64,000 nt of DNA. Origin: Callorhinus ursinus. Taxonomy: Eukaryota; Chordata; Mammalia; Carnivora; Otariidae. A model generated the notes under the pieces. The model saw only the letters and a list, made by a program, of their open reading frames with translations. It was not told the DNA's origin and made no database searches. Positions 35,166 to 47,850 of this stretch are shown piece after piece. The stretch is from positions 14,906,979 through 14,970,978 of the forward strand of contig NW_020313005.1 in assembly GCF_003265705.1 (NCBI RefSeq), given 5' to 3'. The position numbers were made by a program, and so were the translations under genes. The stretch's first letter is position 1. Each line of letters opens with the position of its first letter.

Positions 35166-35970
35166 GAAAAAACTTTAGGCAAAAAAGGAGAAGATTCTGT
35201 GTTCAAAGTGGGGCTCTGTCAGTGTGCAGGAAGCTGTCTGCCACAGAAGTTGAGCAAAAGGACATGTCACAACATTTGGAAAATATTGAATTGAAATACT
35301 AAGACCTTTCATATTCTTATTTTACATTGGGCTTTTTTGTTTTTTGTTTTTTGACAAGAAAATGTGGTTGAGCCCATAGAGCGAAGGTTCTCCTCGAGGT
35401 ACTGCATGTGGTGAAAACTTCTGTGTACTACCTATCACCCATGCAGTCAGAGTCAGGGTCTTGGAGGTGGGGTGAGGTCTCTGCATTAACCTGATTTTCA
35501 TTTGAGGGTTTAAGGAATGAAGAGGATGTTGTTCCCTGTGTCCCATTATAGAGCATTCTGGCCTCTACCTCTGGGTTTTCTGGATGCCAGTGAGATTCTG
35601 CTATATCTTCTTGAGCTCAAGTGTCTCTTTGGGGACAGGGGAGAACCCAGGACTTTCTCATGCTAATTATATCCCCAATCTTCAGAATAAAGAAAGTAGG
35701 AAAATAAGAAAGGAGATACAGGTGGAGGAATTGTTAAAAATAAAAAAAGGAAGGGAAATAAATTCACCATGACACTTGGAAAAAATCTGTTCCCATTCCT
35801 CCTTAATCTCCACAGTCTCAGCAATGTTCTTAAAAGTACTTCTGAATTGCCAACATAGATGGAATCCCCATCCAGTCCAGCATTTCTCCAGATTAAACTT
35901 CTCCAGTCTTTTCAGATGAACTCCTTCCCATAGCCTATCATCAAACCCTGAATACTTTCCTGCATACGCA

Positions 35971-35972
<2 letters not shown>
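35166..35972. other. No feature recognised
   Basis: Unique-looking DNA. Confidence 0.45.

Positions 35973-36021
<49 letters not shown>
35973..36021. repeat. (AC)n microsatellite, ~24 units, with flanking purine tract
   Basis: A perfect AC run, followed to about 36120 by an A/G-rich tract (GAAAAGAGAAAGG...). The 151-codon minus-strand frame across it is an artefact of the repeat. Confidence 0.98.
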
Positions 36022-36025
<4 letters not shown>

Positions 36026-37601
36026 AGAGAAAGGAGAAAAAAAAGAGAAGAGAAGAGACGAAAAAAATAAGAAGACAAGACAAAAAGGTGAAGAAGGAAG
36101 AAAATAAGGGGGAAAGAGTGAAAATAGAGAAACACAAAGTCTTATACCAAAGAGAATATTATTTCTGGCAAATGCCCTTATATGCCTACTGGCTTCTGCC
36201 ACTTTCTGTGTGTGCGCATGTGGGTATGTGGGTGTGTGTGCAACATTCTTGCTGTATCTGCTTTCATCTATTATTTACTGCAAAATTTTATAATCTGGCA
36301 CTGGGCTTTTCCCATATGTCTATTGCAGCAGAGTGGGTATATACTAATTGGTAATAATTATAACAACGGCAATAATAATGATTGATGTTGCTGACTTCTC
36401 CCGATTTCTGTGATCCAACAACAGCATCTGCTATTTCTGGAGAGAACACAGGTGGAAAACTGTGAGGGGGAAAAATATATTTTCAAACCAATGTACCAGG
36501 CTTCCATTTATGATTTTCCATAAAAAGATACACATAAATTGCCTAACAATTATGAAAGAACACTAGTTAATGAGGAAGCTTACTTATATATTTTTGTCAT
36601 GTCCAGTAAAAAAAATCAATTTTGTTTCTAATAAGAGATACATAATTTCCAGACAAATAACTAAGGGTATCTTTGCATTGACTTACTATTTTATCTTCTA
36701 TCAAAGTTCTTCAAGGACTGAGTACATCAATGCCTACATCTGTTATCCTGAATTTATTTCCAGTAGGAATCTTGCTATTACTTTGATAGTCTAGCATTAA
36801 TTTGTCCTGATGTATCCTTTGATCACTGTGATTACTTAAGTCATTTAAAGGATCTGGCAAAACAAATTACTAATCTGAAACTGCAGTGTTTTATTTCTAG
36901 GAAACTTTGGGATTTATAAAATTCTGTTTGCTCTCAAGGAGGGTATTCTTCCTGGCCAGGTGTAGAATATCGTTGGGAGGGTGGGGCACTTTCCTTTCCA
37001 CAATCTTCCTCTCTGACATTGGGAACAGCCTGTGCTTTCTTTTCTATTTTGACACATGGTCCTCCAGTTACTCCAGCTGGGGCGGCAGCCCCCACCCCTA
37101 TGCATTCAGTCCTTGACTAACAGCCTCCTCTGAGCTCCTAAAGGGGAGGAAAGGCTTCTCTTCAGTGTGTTTGCTGCTGACACTGGGCGGGGGCACAGGA
37201 GGACAGGTCCAATGTACCAAATTTACTTTTAGTCTAAAAAGTTCATACCAGAACTTGTTCTTTGTTTGCTCTTTCATTCACTTGGTCATATAATCATGCT
37301 CTGCTTGCTCACTTCTATGCTGCTCCATGGGGAAAGGATAAGTCACCCTCTTTCTGGATTTTCCTACATCCCTCTACTTAGAGTTGGGTAAGAAGTTTGA
37401 ACCAGGATGTGCTGTGCAGATTTTCCTTGTCTCTTGCATGCTACTGGTTGGAAGGGTAGAAGCCCTAGATTTAAACTAGAGAGAGGGGTTGATTTCTGGA
37501 CCCCACTTAGGACTTGAACCTAAAATGCATGTTTGGCCATATGATCTTTACCAAGTTCTGCATTAAGTGTTAGTTGGTCACTGCAGTCATTAATAGTGTT
37601 A
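36022..37601. other. No feature recognised (1.6 kb)
   Basis: Apart from the purine tract at its left edge I see no repeat, RNA or exon here. Short frames have no recognised domain. Confidence 0.45.
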
Positions 37602-37621
37602 CTTAACTATTAATAGTTAAG
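37602..37621. repeat. Perfect 20-bp palindrome
   Basis: CTTAACTATTAATAGTTAAG equals its own reverse complement. A third partial copy of its arm (TAACTTAACTATTA) follows at about 37628-37641, just before a SINEC. Confidence 0.9.
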
Positions 37622-37646
37622 GGGCAGTAACTTAACTATTACACCT

Positions 37647-37855
37647 GGGGCGCCTGGGTGGCTCAGTCAATTAAGCTTCTGACTCTTGGTTTTGGCTCAG
37701 ATCATGATCTCAGGATTCTGAGATCCAGCCTGCATTGGCTCTGCACTCAGCAGGGAGTCTGCTTGAAGAAGCTCTTCCTCTTCCCCTCCCCCCACTCACA
37801 CGCGCTCTCTCTCTCGCGCTCTCTCTCTCTCAAATAAATAAATTTTTTAAAAAAT
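37647..37855 (+). mobile_element. SINEC
   Basis: A 'ggggcgcctgggtggctcag' head, 'ggctcagatcatgatctcag' body, an expanded CGCGCTCTCTCTC pyrimidine region and an AAATAAATAAA tail. No clear target-site duplication was found. Confidence 0.9.
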
Positions 37856-38204
37856 TAGTGCTACTTTGAGCTTAGAGATGATTCGCCAGACAGGATCTAT
37901 GTATTTCTGAGTGTTATAATACAGCCCACAGTACAACAAAGAAGGTCATACCTACACTATAATACCTAACATATAATACCTACTAGGAGTTGCTAGGTAA
38001 AACAGAAAATGCCCAATTAAATTTGAACTTCAGATAAACAATTTTTTAGTGTAATTTCATCTCAAATATCTCAGGGGACATATATGTACTAAAAAAGCAT
38101 TCATTGGTGATCTGAAATTCAAGTTTAGTTGAAAATCCTGTTTTTTTTCACTTGTTTGCTTTTTTTTTTGCAAAAATTTGCAACAATATATGACTGTTAG
38201 TTTA
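37856..38204. other. No feature recognised
   Basis: AT-rich unique-looking DNA. Confidence 0.45.
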
Positions 38205-38450
38205 TTGAGCATAGACTCCAGTGCCAGATTGCCTGCATTTCAAATCCCTGCTGTGAATTACCAGATCCATAGTGATCTCAGATGATTTTATTTCAACGAA
38301 TTCTTCCTCAGTCTCCACAACTGAAAAAGGAACATAATAGTATTACCTATCTCATATGTTTAGTGTGAGGATTATATGAATCAACATACATGAAGTGCTT
38401 AGAACAGTGCCTGGCATATGGTAAGTAGCACACAAGCACTAGCTGATCCT
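38205..38450 (+). repeat. MIR, nearly full length
   Basis: 'gactccagtgccagattgcc', 'acctatctcatatgtttagt', 'gtgaggattatatgaatcaa' and 'gcttagaacagtgcctggca' give an almost complete MIR. Confidence 0.8.
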
Positions 38451-40115
38451 TAACCTGTGTTCAGTTGAAATTTCTAGGTTTTTTCAGAAGTTCTTTCGTA
38501 CATAAAGTTTTCCCACTTTCCACATTGTGTGACAGATCTTTTTCTATGCAAAAGAAAAATTTTCTGTTTTTAAGTTCACTGTATATGAATTTAGGTATGT
38601 GTGTACATGCATGAATATATATGCATGTATCTATCCCTCTTCTCTCCTTTTTTGCTTGTCCCTTACTCCCTTGCTTGTCTCACTCAGTGTCTTTCCTTAG
38701 CAGATAGGTGTGGCACCTACCTAGGGGACAAAATTTAGGATTAGTTAACGAGGACTGGGGATGAGATTAGGAAGTCCTTTGCAGACAGCAGCAGATACCA
38801 AGACCAGAGGATGGATTATACCAAAACTGTCTAGAATGGAAACAAATACTGATGACCAACAAGCCCCAAGAAGGGTAAGGAAGAACAGCAAGTCTCTGGG
38901 GACCAGAGGAGTGGGGTAAAGTTAGGGTTCTTTGTCCAAGGGTTTGGATTCAGAAACAAAAGAACAGAAAATTACAACCAGAAATGGTCAAGCAGGGTTG
39001 GATACTCTGAACTTGAGCTGGCCTATGCTCTCCTGGCCTGTGCTCTCCTGGACTGACCAGTTAAAGCCAGGGTGATGGGCAGCCAACCCAGAACAGAATC
39101 TGGTTGTGCTGGACAAAGTGCTTTCTAAGCCATCATTCAAGTTCTGATTAAAGTACTGAGCCAGGTGTTCCAGAAGGCAGGGCACAAGCAGCCTCCTCTA
39201 GGTGAACTTGTTCAGATGTATATGAGTCCACCTCTTACACGATCATCCTGCATGCCTTTCTCCATTTCCTTTACTAGCAACTCAAGAATATAATTGTTGA
39301 CGTTCTTGTAAAATACAGATCTGCATCTAACCAGGACCCCAACATCTCCAGAAATCCCACCACCATGCACAAAAACTCCCCTAGAACATGAGGTCTCACA
39401 ACCACTTGGAAAATAACCAGCCTCAAAAACTAATATTGACTTTATTCCTCATGCCCATTCCTTCTCCTGTCTCCATCCATTCTCATGTGCCCTCTCACAT
39501 CAGCCGTGAGACCAGCCTAAGCTCTTCTCCTAGAGCAGAGTGGACAGCTGCAAAGCCCAGAAAGTAGTAATGCCCATGACCCCCTCTCAGCCTCCATCTC
39601 CCTGCCACATCCTTCCTCAACTTCCCTGTGCCTGGGGAGTCACTTTGCTGACACTGACAGAGAAGGAGCTGCAGGTTTATGGTGTGCTCGGTGTCCCACA
39701 GAGAAAAGCACTCACCATAAGAAGCATCTTTCACACATTCTCAGAAGTTGACTCTATTCTCCAACCTTGCTCTGTCAGTTCTAAAGGCAGGGCTTTGCCT
39801 TCCTGTGCTTGATATGGCAAGTATTATCTTAGAAGCATTTAGTATTTTGTATTAGCATTTAGCAGTATGGTTATTGTTTAGAGGCTAAGAAAGAGATACT
39901 AAGAAAAATGTATCATCCAAGTACCAGGGCATTTTGGTCTTTACCAACAATAATGAAGCAGAGATCGAGGGCAGTTACCTATGTAATTAGTGCTTGAAAC
40001 TCTCTTCATCTCAATTCAATTTATCTGGATATGTTAGGTCAATTACCTGGTTAATTACCTATATTATTCATTTATTGTATCAGTAAAGAGCCAATGGACT
40101 TTGGCAACTATTTTC
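38451..40115. other. No feature recognised (1.7 kb)
   Basis: Unique-looking DNA with imperfect repeats near 39021-39055 ('cctgtgctctcctgg' twice). No gene is supported. Confidence 0.45.
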
Positions 40116-40129
40116 AAAATTGGTTTAGC

Positions 40130-40321
40130 GGGCGCCTGGTTGGCTCAGTTGGTTAAGCGACTGCCTTCGGCTCAGGTCATGATCCTGGAGTCCCGGGATC
40201 GAGTCCCGCATCCAGCTCCCTGCTCAGCAGGGAGTCTGCTTCTCCCTCTGACCCTCTTCCCTCTAGTGCTCTCTATCTCTCATTTTCTCTCTCTCTCAAA
40301 TAAATAAATAAAATCTTTAAA
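40130..40321 (+). mobile_element. SINEC with perfect 14-bp TSD
   Basis: 'gggcgcctggttggctcagt', 'ggctcaggtcatgatcctgg' and an AAATAAATAAAATC tail. AAAATTGGTTTAGC flanks it at 40116-40129 and 40322-40335. Its CpG sites and 'cccgggatcgagtcccgcat' body are well kept, so it is one of the youngest SINEs here. Confidence 0.95.
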
Positions 40322-40335
40322 AAAATTGGTTTAGC

Positions 40336-41379
40336 AAAGGTTTGTTTATCATTATTGTATCATTGTACTAATTAGTGTACATTATATTAATATATTATAA
40401 TCAATACATATTATCATTATTATAATTTCATCAGTATCATAGGTATTGCTGTTATTGTTACTCATTAGTTTCATCTGAAAAAAGTTAAAAAAAAGCCAGA
40501 ACTTGAAAATGGTTTCACTTGAAGCTATTAAAAGAATAAGAGATATTAAAAGTGTTTTTTTCCCTAAATTCTGGCAATATTGAAAATAATCACAAGCATT
40601 TCTTTTAAAATTATTTAGATGATTAAGAAAAAACCCACATATTTAAAAATTCGTTTATTTGCACAAAGAGCAGCTTTGGGCAAATTAAAAGACATTCTAG
40701 CAAATGGAAGGAAACTGCCTTAGAATGGGAAGTCTGGGCTAGAGGAAGAATCTGTTTCCTGACTGTCAGCTGGGCTCCCTGCCCCAATTCATGATTCATG
40801 AACATCTTCCTCAGAAGAGAACCCCTGCATGATTGTTGAAAGACTTGCTTCTCTTTGACCAGGGTCACTGAGTAGATATTACTCTTAGCATCATGTAATG
40901 AAGAATTTGTGTGAATGGTGGCACCTCTAGTTCAATTGTCCATTTATGCTGATTTATTCTGGCATGTGTCACATCAACTACCTCCTAAGTGTTAGCACCA
41001 GGATTAAAATCAAGCCTGAGCTCTTCCACCACACCCTGCTGTCTTCCCTCTCCACATGTGACCCTGACTTGGGGCCAGTGTCCCATAGCATCCTTTGTCT
41101 GGCTGATACAGGCCCTTCTCCCCACTGTGGGGCTCTAGAGGAGGCTCCTGCATCAGTAGAAGACTGAGTCAGAGTTTTCCTACTGTAATGCTTCCATGCT
41201 CTGTCTTTAGGTGTGGGCTGCCCCAGGAAGAGAGTGACCTTGAGTGAGATGGGGCAACGTTGCAATAGCTGACCACTAGAAGTACTTGCAGTCTGCATTC
41301 CCCAATCTACTGTTGAAATAAATTTCTAGACCCAAGACAGAGCTTCCCCTGCCTGGGGGCCATGTCAGCAAACCACAAC
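40336..41379. other. No feature recognised (1 kb)
   Basis: Nothing supported. Confidence 0.45.
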
Positions 41380-41640
41380 TTAGGTAACTTCTGGTCAAGA
41401 GGTCAAGAGATTACCAATGCTCCATTAGACCTGATATATAATATGTCACTTAGCCAATCCACAAATGCTAGGCCAACTCTGGGCTCTATACCTACTCCCT
41501 TGTCCCTTATTCTTTATCCTATAAACACTTACTGTATTCAATCTCATTTTGTATTTCTCTGGACTCTCGGGAACTTCTCATAAAATATTTAATAAAGTTT
41601 GTATCACCTAAAGTGTCTTCTTTAATCATTTATAACACTA
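41380..41640 (+). repeat. Possible solitary LTR fragment
   Basis: A pyrimidine-rich leader with 'cctataaacacttactgtat', then AATAAAGTTTGTATC, has the look of an LTR R/U5 region. A phrase 'tcaagagattaccaa' recurs at about 41899-41913. Weak and unclassified. Confidence 0.3.
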
Positions 41641-43009
41641 CACAGCAAATTCTTCTTTGAAGGGGGATTGAGGCAGCTTGTTTTCATTTCTACCAAAATC
41701 CATACCCTTTCACTGCTCAGACCCACTTCACATATGTTTGGGGAGCAGCTCTTTCAGAATTGTAGCGGGCTTCTCTTTCTGATAAAGGCTACTGAGGTAA
41801 ATTAGAACCCTAAACCCCTTCCAAATGTCCTGAGCCCCTGCTCAGACTTCCCTTCTCCAGTCAAAGCTGTCTTCCCTATCCATCAACAATCACAACTGGT
41901 CAAGAGATTACCAAGCTGGTCACCTGGGATCCTGCCCACATCATGTAATGCCATGCCTTTCTCCTCCTGATGATCAATGACTCCTTTCTTGACTGCTGGT
42001 CCCTGGACACAAGGAACCCAACATGCCCAGGAAGCAGCTGTAGTTCATAATTCAATGGGAGTCTTGCTGTGTTTCTGGAGAAAATATGCCCTCATTAGAA
42101 ACGAAGATCTCCATACCTACAGAGCCCAGTGGGAAAGAGAAGCACAAAATCCTCCACTGGGTTATTGTAAATGAGTTTTATTATTCTTTTGCCTATTCTT
42201 CTTCTTTTTACCTAGCATTCTTCTTTTTACCTATTGTTCCCAAGCTATGTTTTTTCCTCTTGGGAACATAGTGCCAAATAAAAGTCTTTGATTCAATGCA
42301 TATGATGAAACCTGGAGAATATCATCACAAAGTACTGGTTCTAAGCTGGCATTTTGGATATGCCTTTAGAAGGCTGTTTCAGCAGTCTCTCCAGGAAGTA
42401 GTTTCTAAAATGTGATACAGTGAGCCCTGTGCTGTAAAGTGGGCCACCTAACCTGACATGATATTATGTAAGACCTCATGCCTGTGAATCAGACACTTCA
42501 TGAGTCCTCAGACAGTGGTACTAGACTGCTGGCAGGAAATGTGATCTCATATTTAGAATATTGTCCATTCCTGTGAGAACAAAGCACCTCCCTTTGTAAT
42601 GAGAAGGGGATACAACTTTGTGGTATCTGGGTAACAACTGCTTAACCTAAGTCCCCTTTGATTCAGGGATGCCTTAGCAAGGTCCTTGTACTTGCCTCTC
42701 CCCAAGTCCCTCCCTCTTAACTGACACCCCAGATACCCCATTTGTTAAATTGATAAGTGACCCTTATGGCATACTATGATAAACTTAGAAAAACAAGTTC
42801 CTTTTTGGTGGCACCTGTGAGGACCCATTAGGATTCAAATTCAACCAACTGGGTAAGGACTCATAAGAAATGAAGTTCCACCCCACTTAATACATAGATA
42901 CTTTTATTTCTACGATTCTGCCACTTTTGCAACTATTAAACCACCAACAACCTTTGCATCTTCTCCACTGGGGTAAGTATTAATAAACTTTGATCTCATG
43001 GTAGATGTT
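41641..43009. other. Mostly unassigned; possible second LTR-like piece
   Basis: An AATAAAAGTC signal near 42277, after a pyrimidine-rich stretch, again looks LTR-like. The rest is unrecognised. Confidence 0.3.
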
Positions 43010-46000
43010 ATTAGTTAACCATCTAGGAAATTCCCAGGTAGGGGGATTGTGGAAAGGAGCTTTGGGATGGTCATTGGAAATATTCAGTAAGGTGAAAGGG
43101 GTCTCATGTGGTCAATTTGCCACCAAGTGTTTGTTGATTTTCTCAAGGTATGTTGCCACATTGTGGGTGAACCATTGGTCTTTATTACAGGCCATTAGGA
43201 CATCCAACAGTGACAGTAGCTAGAGAGTTTAGTGGGAGTCCATGCTGTTGGATCTTTGCATAGCCTCCATCTCTGCTGCTGTGGCCCTTTTGTTGATGTG
43301 CCCATTGCCATTGGGTAGCTGATGACAGAGGCTGGTGACATCTTCTGGCTAAGTCATTTGTCTAGTTTCTGGTTTGGTAACTCTTCCATGGCTGCTGCTC
43401 TCTCATGGGCCTTAATATATATAATGGGAAAATCTTCACACTTTTTGTATACTCCAGTATGTACATTCCTATACCTCTATCATCTCTATCCCAGACATTC
43501 TTGTCCCTTATCTCCCATTATTTTTCTTTCTGGGTCCCAGATCAGCAGGATAGGTCCTTTGCCATTGCTTTCAATTATGTATGTATGATGTATGATGTAT
43601 AATTTTAGATATGCCACAAGTTTTCAGGCCACTGTCTTTCTACACAAAGTGAATCACCATGACTGTTACCCAAAGGTCTTTTTATTGTGAAGCTTTTCCC
43701 TTGTCATTGTTTTCAAAGACCACCCTTAAGTAAAGCTATCAGGCAGCTGCCATTTATTTTTGGCTTATATTCATAGACCAAGCCAATCTCTTTGTGAACC
43801 AAAAGTTTAGACTTCTCCCTCTTTCTTCACCTATTCATACATGATTTCTCCACAAAGGCAGAAGAATGAGCTGAGGGAAGGGCACTGAAGCAACCAAAGT
43901 GGCTCCCATGGAGATCTGGGATATCTGTTAATACAGCTTGCTTATAATCCTATGGTTCTGCTCCTGCTTAATTCTAGGATGTTCTACGTCTACCTTACAG
44001 TGGATTGGTGCTGGGCCTGTTCAGTCTTAATAGCATAGTAGATTGGATGGTACTCAACTCATACTGGCAGTTTTGGATGCATGGTCACTTGCACGGTCAC
44101 CTGACAATGGGTTCGAGTGATCTGTCCCTACAGCATGACAGAAGTCCATTTTCAAAATGTGTATAATTCACCACAAATAGCATGGTGTATAGCAACTTTT
44201 GCCACCTCCATACCTCCAACATCAGAGATTCTATTGGATCATATGCCCAAAGAGCAAGGCTGCTTTAGCTAAAGCATGTACATACTGCAAAGACTGGTGT
44301 GTGAGCCAGAGCAGTATCCCTAGATCTTAAATATGATGCTTCCTGAACCTGAGGAGGGTTCTATGCTTCCTTCTTCAAGGCAGTAGGTGCAATATTCAGT
44401 AATCTGTATTTTACACAGAGGGACATACACATGGAAACCTGTGCCAGGAAGACCATGGGACCTCTAAAATTTTATGTATGTATAAGACTCTTGAATCATT
44501 GCAGTATTTATCTCCAACTCTCTGAAGTGTGCATTTCTTAACAAGGCCTCCAGTGTGCCAGATGTTTCTCTCCCATGTAGCCCAATGGATATATCACATT
44601 AATGTAATGTATCACTGAGATGTTCTAGAGGATTCCCAGATGGTCCAAATCTTCTTGGACTATATTATGACAAAGGACAGAAGAGTTAACATAGATCTTG
44701 TGGAAAAACTATAAATGTATATCATTATTCATTATATGTGAATATGAACTGTTTCTGATCTTTTTTATTAGAAATAGAGTAAACCTAAAACAAACAAAAA
44801 AAAGTCATTTGCCAAATCAATGATGGCATTCCATGTACCTGAAGCCCCATTAATATGCTCTAGCAAAGGTAGCACATCTGACCCAGAGGCTTCAAATTAG
44901 AAAATTACTCATTTGAATTTGTGATAATTTGTAAGTTATGCTCTTGGATTCATCCTGTTTCTAATAGGTATCAGAGTGTTATATGGAAGTATTATAAAGC
45001 CCACCATCCTTCATCCTTTAGATAATTAAGAATGACACTAATCTCTGCAATCCCCACACCAGGATGTGGCATTGTGGTTTTTTTTGTTTTGTTTTTGTTT
45101 TGTTTTGTTTTGCTTAGTTTTAATTTATCTTCCCAAAGAGAGGAGTTTCAAAGGTTTCCACTTGGCTTATCCACATGATGGCTCTTACTGTGTATAAAAT
45201 AAGTTTCCAATGTGGAGATTGCACTAATGCCAGGAATATCCACACCAATTATACACTTGGGGATTAGAGAAATATCCATGGGTAGGTAGGGTCAGTACAC
45301 CCACTCTAAGCCAGATCTGGACTAAGACTTTATTATTACCTGGATCCACTCTATTATTATGTTTCAAGTATCCCAGTATTGATGGCAATTATATTCTGTG
45401 TCCAACAGTCCTAAAAATGCTTGGGTCCCTTTCCTCAGTGCACAGTAACCTAAGTAAACAGATAAATAACCATTTGAGGAAGGACTGGAGTAATCAGGTT
45501 TTTGTTTTTGTTGTTGTTGTTGTTGTTGTTTAATGTTTCAGGGCCCTTCCTTTTGGGAAATAGGCCACCCCTTCAGTCAGTAAGATCAGGTCTGAAAACT
45601 GGTTCAGGTTAGGAAACTGGGCAATGGATCACAATATTTTACTGGGACAACTGTCCTCAGCCTCCTAATCATTCACCCTTGACTCATTCTGCTAGTATGA
45701 GCTGAGTATTACCCTTGTCAGCCGCCTATCTATTTGACCTCTGGAGATGCTAGGCTCTATTAATCATTTCTTCAACTCTTTATCGTTCAGGTCCCCTTGG
45801 CTGTCAGTCTCACTTTGCCAATCATTATAATAATTGCAATACCTTGGCTTCTGGTCACCTGGCCCCTATTATTTTTAGGGTCATGTCATTCCAATTCTAT
45901 TATAGCGTCACCTTTTTGCAAAGAAGAACTACACTGAAATGTCAATGATACAAATATTCTTATCAGCAGTGTACCTTGATAAATGGTGGGTCTTATGACC

Positions 46001-47085
46001 CACCTTCCTTCTCATGGGAAATAATATCCAATGGCTCTTCCAGCCATACATAGTACATGTACTCCAGCATTTCCATTTCCCTAAGCCTTTTAATCCTTTT
46101 CCCCACTGTCTTCTATGGAAATTATAGCCATCACTTTTCCATGCTTCTAGGTGCCATCCTCATAGCAAGTTCACACTAACTTCTGGGATCTTTGCTAAGG
46201 TGTCAAACCCCAAGTCAATATACTCTCCCTATCAAATTAAATGTTCCAGGCCCCCATGACAAAACACTCTTGGAACTCAGTCCCAGTGTGTTCCCCCTAA
46301 TTGTATCTGGCACATAATGTCTAGGATTTGGGGAGTCCCTTGCCTCTCTTTTCAGACTGAGCATATCCTTAGCTTGACTATGCTGTGAGTAATCATGAAG
46401 AAGGTGGCACATAACTTCTGCATCCAATTCCAGTACAGGGCAGTACTAGCTCTGAAATGGGAAGAGTGGGTCATTTGTATAGGCACAAATAGTTTAGACA
46501 AACTAGTCAAAATCTTGCTTAGATTAGTCAAAATCTTTGGGTCATATATCCATATATCCCCAATTCAGGCATTAAGATCCCATGTTTTCCCAGTCAGAAC
46601 ACTGGACTGAACATAACAGACCTCCCTTTGTTGGCTATTGAGTCACATTTAAAGTTTACCCACTCTATTAAGTTCTGGTTATGATCCTTGGCAGGAGCCA
46701 CTTTTCAGATGACAGAATTTTTTTTTTTACCTGCAGTCAGGGCTTCTGGATTTCACTCCTCATTTTCCATTTTCTGTTATCCCCAGATGTTCATAATATC
46801 TCTCGAGTGCAATAATGGCACTTAGAAATGGCCATATTATCTCTCTATGCAAAATACTGCTATTTTCTCCTTTGTTCTAAACCTGAAATAAAACACTCTT
46901 CCACTGGTATACCACCCTTATCTCATCTCCTGTGAAAATGTTAGCATCTAGACCACCACCTGGTGCCTGAGACCAATTGTGATCTGCCCACCACCACTGA
47001 TGGAGTCCTTATTGGCAACAAGGTGGTGAGTGATCGAGCTCCAAAGTCCCTACTCTTACCTTCTCAGGACACTCCAAGTACCAAC
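43010..47085 (-). repeat. ERVL internal sequence (pol), decayed
   Basis: Read on the reverse strand, blocks match ERVL pol in order from right to left. A reverse-transcriptase/RNase H part lies about 43900-44300 (plus-strand 'aagagcaaggctgctttagc'), and an RNase H/integrase-side part about 43225-43410 ('gcatagcctccatctctgct', 'gtgcccattgccattgggta'). A tRNA-Leu-like primer-binding site lies at its right edge, about 47067-47082 on the minus strand. No frame is open. Simple repeats lie at about 45073-45115 and 45500-45530. I did not identify a 3' LTR on the left. Confidence 0.65.
45073..45115. repeat. (TTTTG)n tract
   Basis: TTTTTTTTGTTTTGTTTTTG and following TTTTG units. Confidence 0.9.
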
Positions 47086-47500
47086 TGTCACTGTTAAGGT
47101 TCTCCAATAGCAGAATCTGAGACAGACTTGAGGTATAAGATCTTTATCAGTACCTGTGAAGGAAAAAGAAAAAAACAGGATTGGATGGGGGGAAAACTTA
47201 GAACTGTGGTGTGGCTCAGCAGTCTTGGACCACCTAATTGGAAGCTCTGGAAGGAATACTGCTCCTCAGAGTTGTCTTACATTGTGCCAAAATTGTTGGA
47301 CCTTTATATTTCTATATCACTCAGTCATCGAATAAAGACTTCCCCAGGAAAGGATATACTCTGGAGCCAGGAGACCGTCTGCTGAGGCAGACCCTGAAGG
47401 AACTGAAAGCTAGAGATTGCCTGGTAACCTCACTGTTCATAACTGAGGAATAATTGTTCCTGAAGAGAGATGTGGGCAGTGTATGTCCATGTCTACCACA
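47086..47500 (-). repeat. ERVL LTR (MLT2-like), 5' LTR of the ERVL element
   Basis: On the reverse strand it starts near TGGTAGACATGG and contains 'gggtctgcctcagcagacgg'. It ends '...ggagaaccttaacagtgaca', immediately followed by the primer-binding site. This matches the layout of MLT2-class LTRs. Confidence 0.6.
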
Positions 47501-47729
47501 CATCACCAAAGGTTAAAGATAATGTATATGCATAAACAAACCAGATTAAAGCTGTCTGTAAACATTATGTAATATTCTTATTATTTAATTTTATAATGGA
47601 TATGCTTTTGAAAAAATAGAGTGGGTAATAACGTTACAAGGATCAGAGAGGATTTTCTGCCTTTATATGTGTCCCAAGGATGAGTTCTGCAATCAAAATC
47701 ATACAACTGATATAGACTAATTCTGAGTG
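47501..47729. other. No feature recognised
   Basis: AT-rich DNA. Confidence 0.45.
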
Positions 47730-47850
47730 AGTGGGGCATTATTTTCCAATTTACAAAAGAAGACCATAAGGTTCAGAGTGGAAAGGTGACTTGCCCACAT
47801 GCTGGAATATGGTAAAGTCCAAATTTGACATCAAGCTTTGTTCTCTGCTG
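47730..47850 (-). repeat. MIR fragment
   Basis: 'tggggcattattttccaatt', 'taaggttcagagtggaaagg' and 'tgacttgcccacatgctgga' match the reverse strand of MIR. Confidence 0.6.

Noticed and set aside
35682..36202. 96-151 codon minus-strand frames rich in CVCVCV
   Set aside because: Translation of the (AC)n microsatellite and adjoining purine tract.
36180..36400. Possible short exon with many cysteines (88 and 67 codon frames)
   Set aside because: No splice-bounded, domain-bearing reading, and the two frames overlap. Composition derives from GTGTGT-like DNA.
39021..39055. Near-duplicate 'cctgtgctctcctgg' phrases as a tandem element
   Set aside because: Only two short, imperfect copies; not enough to define a repeat family.
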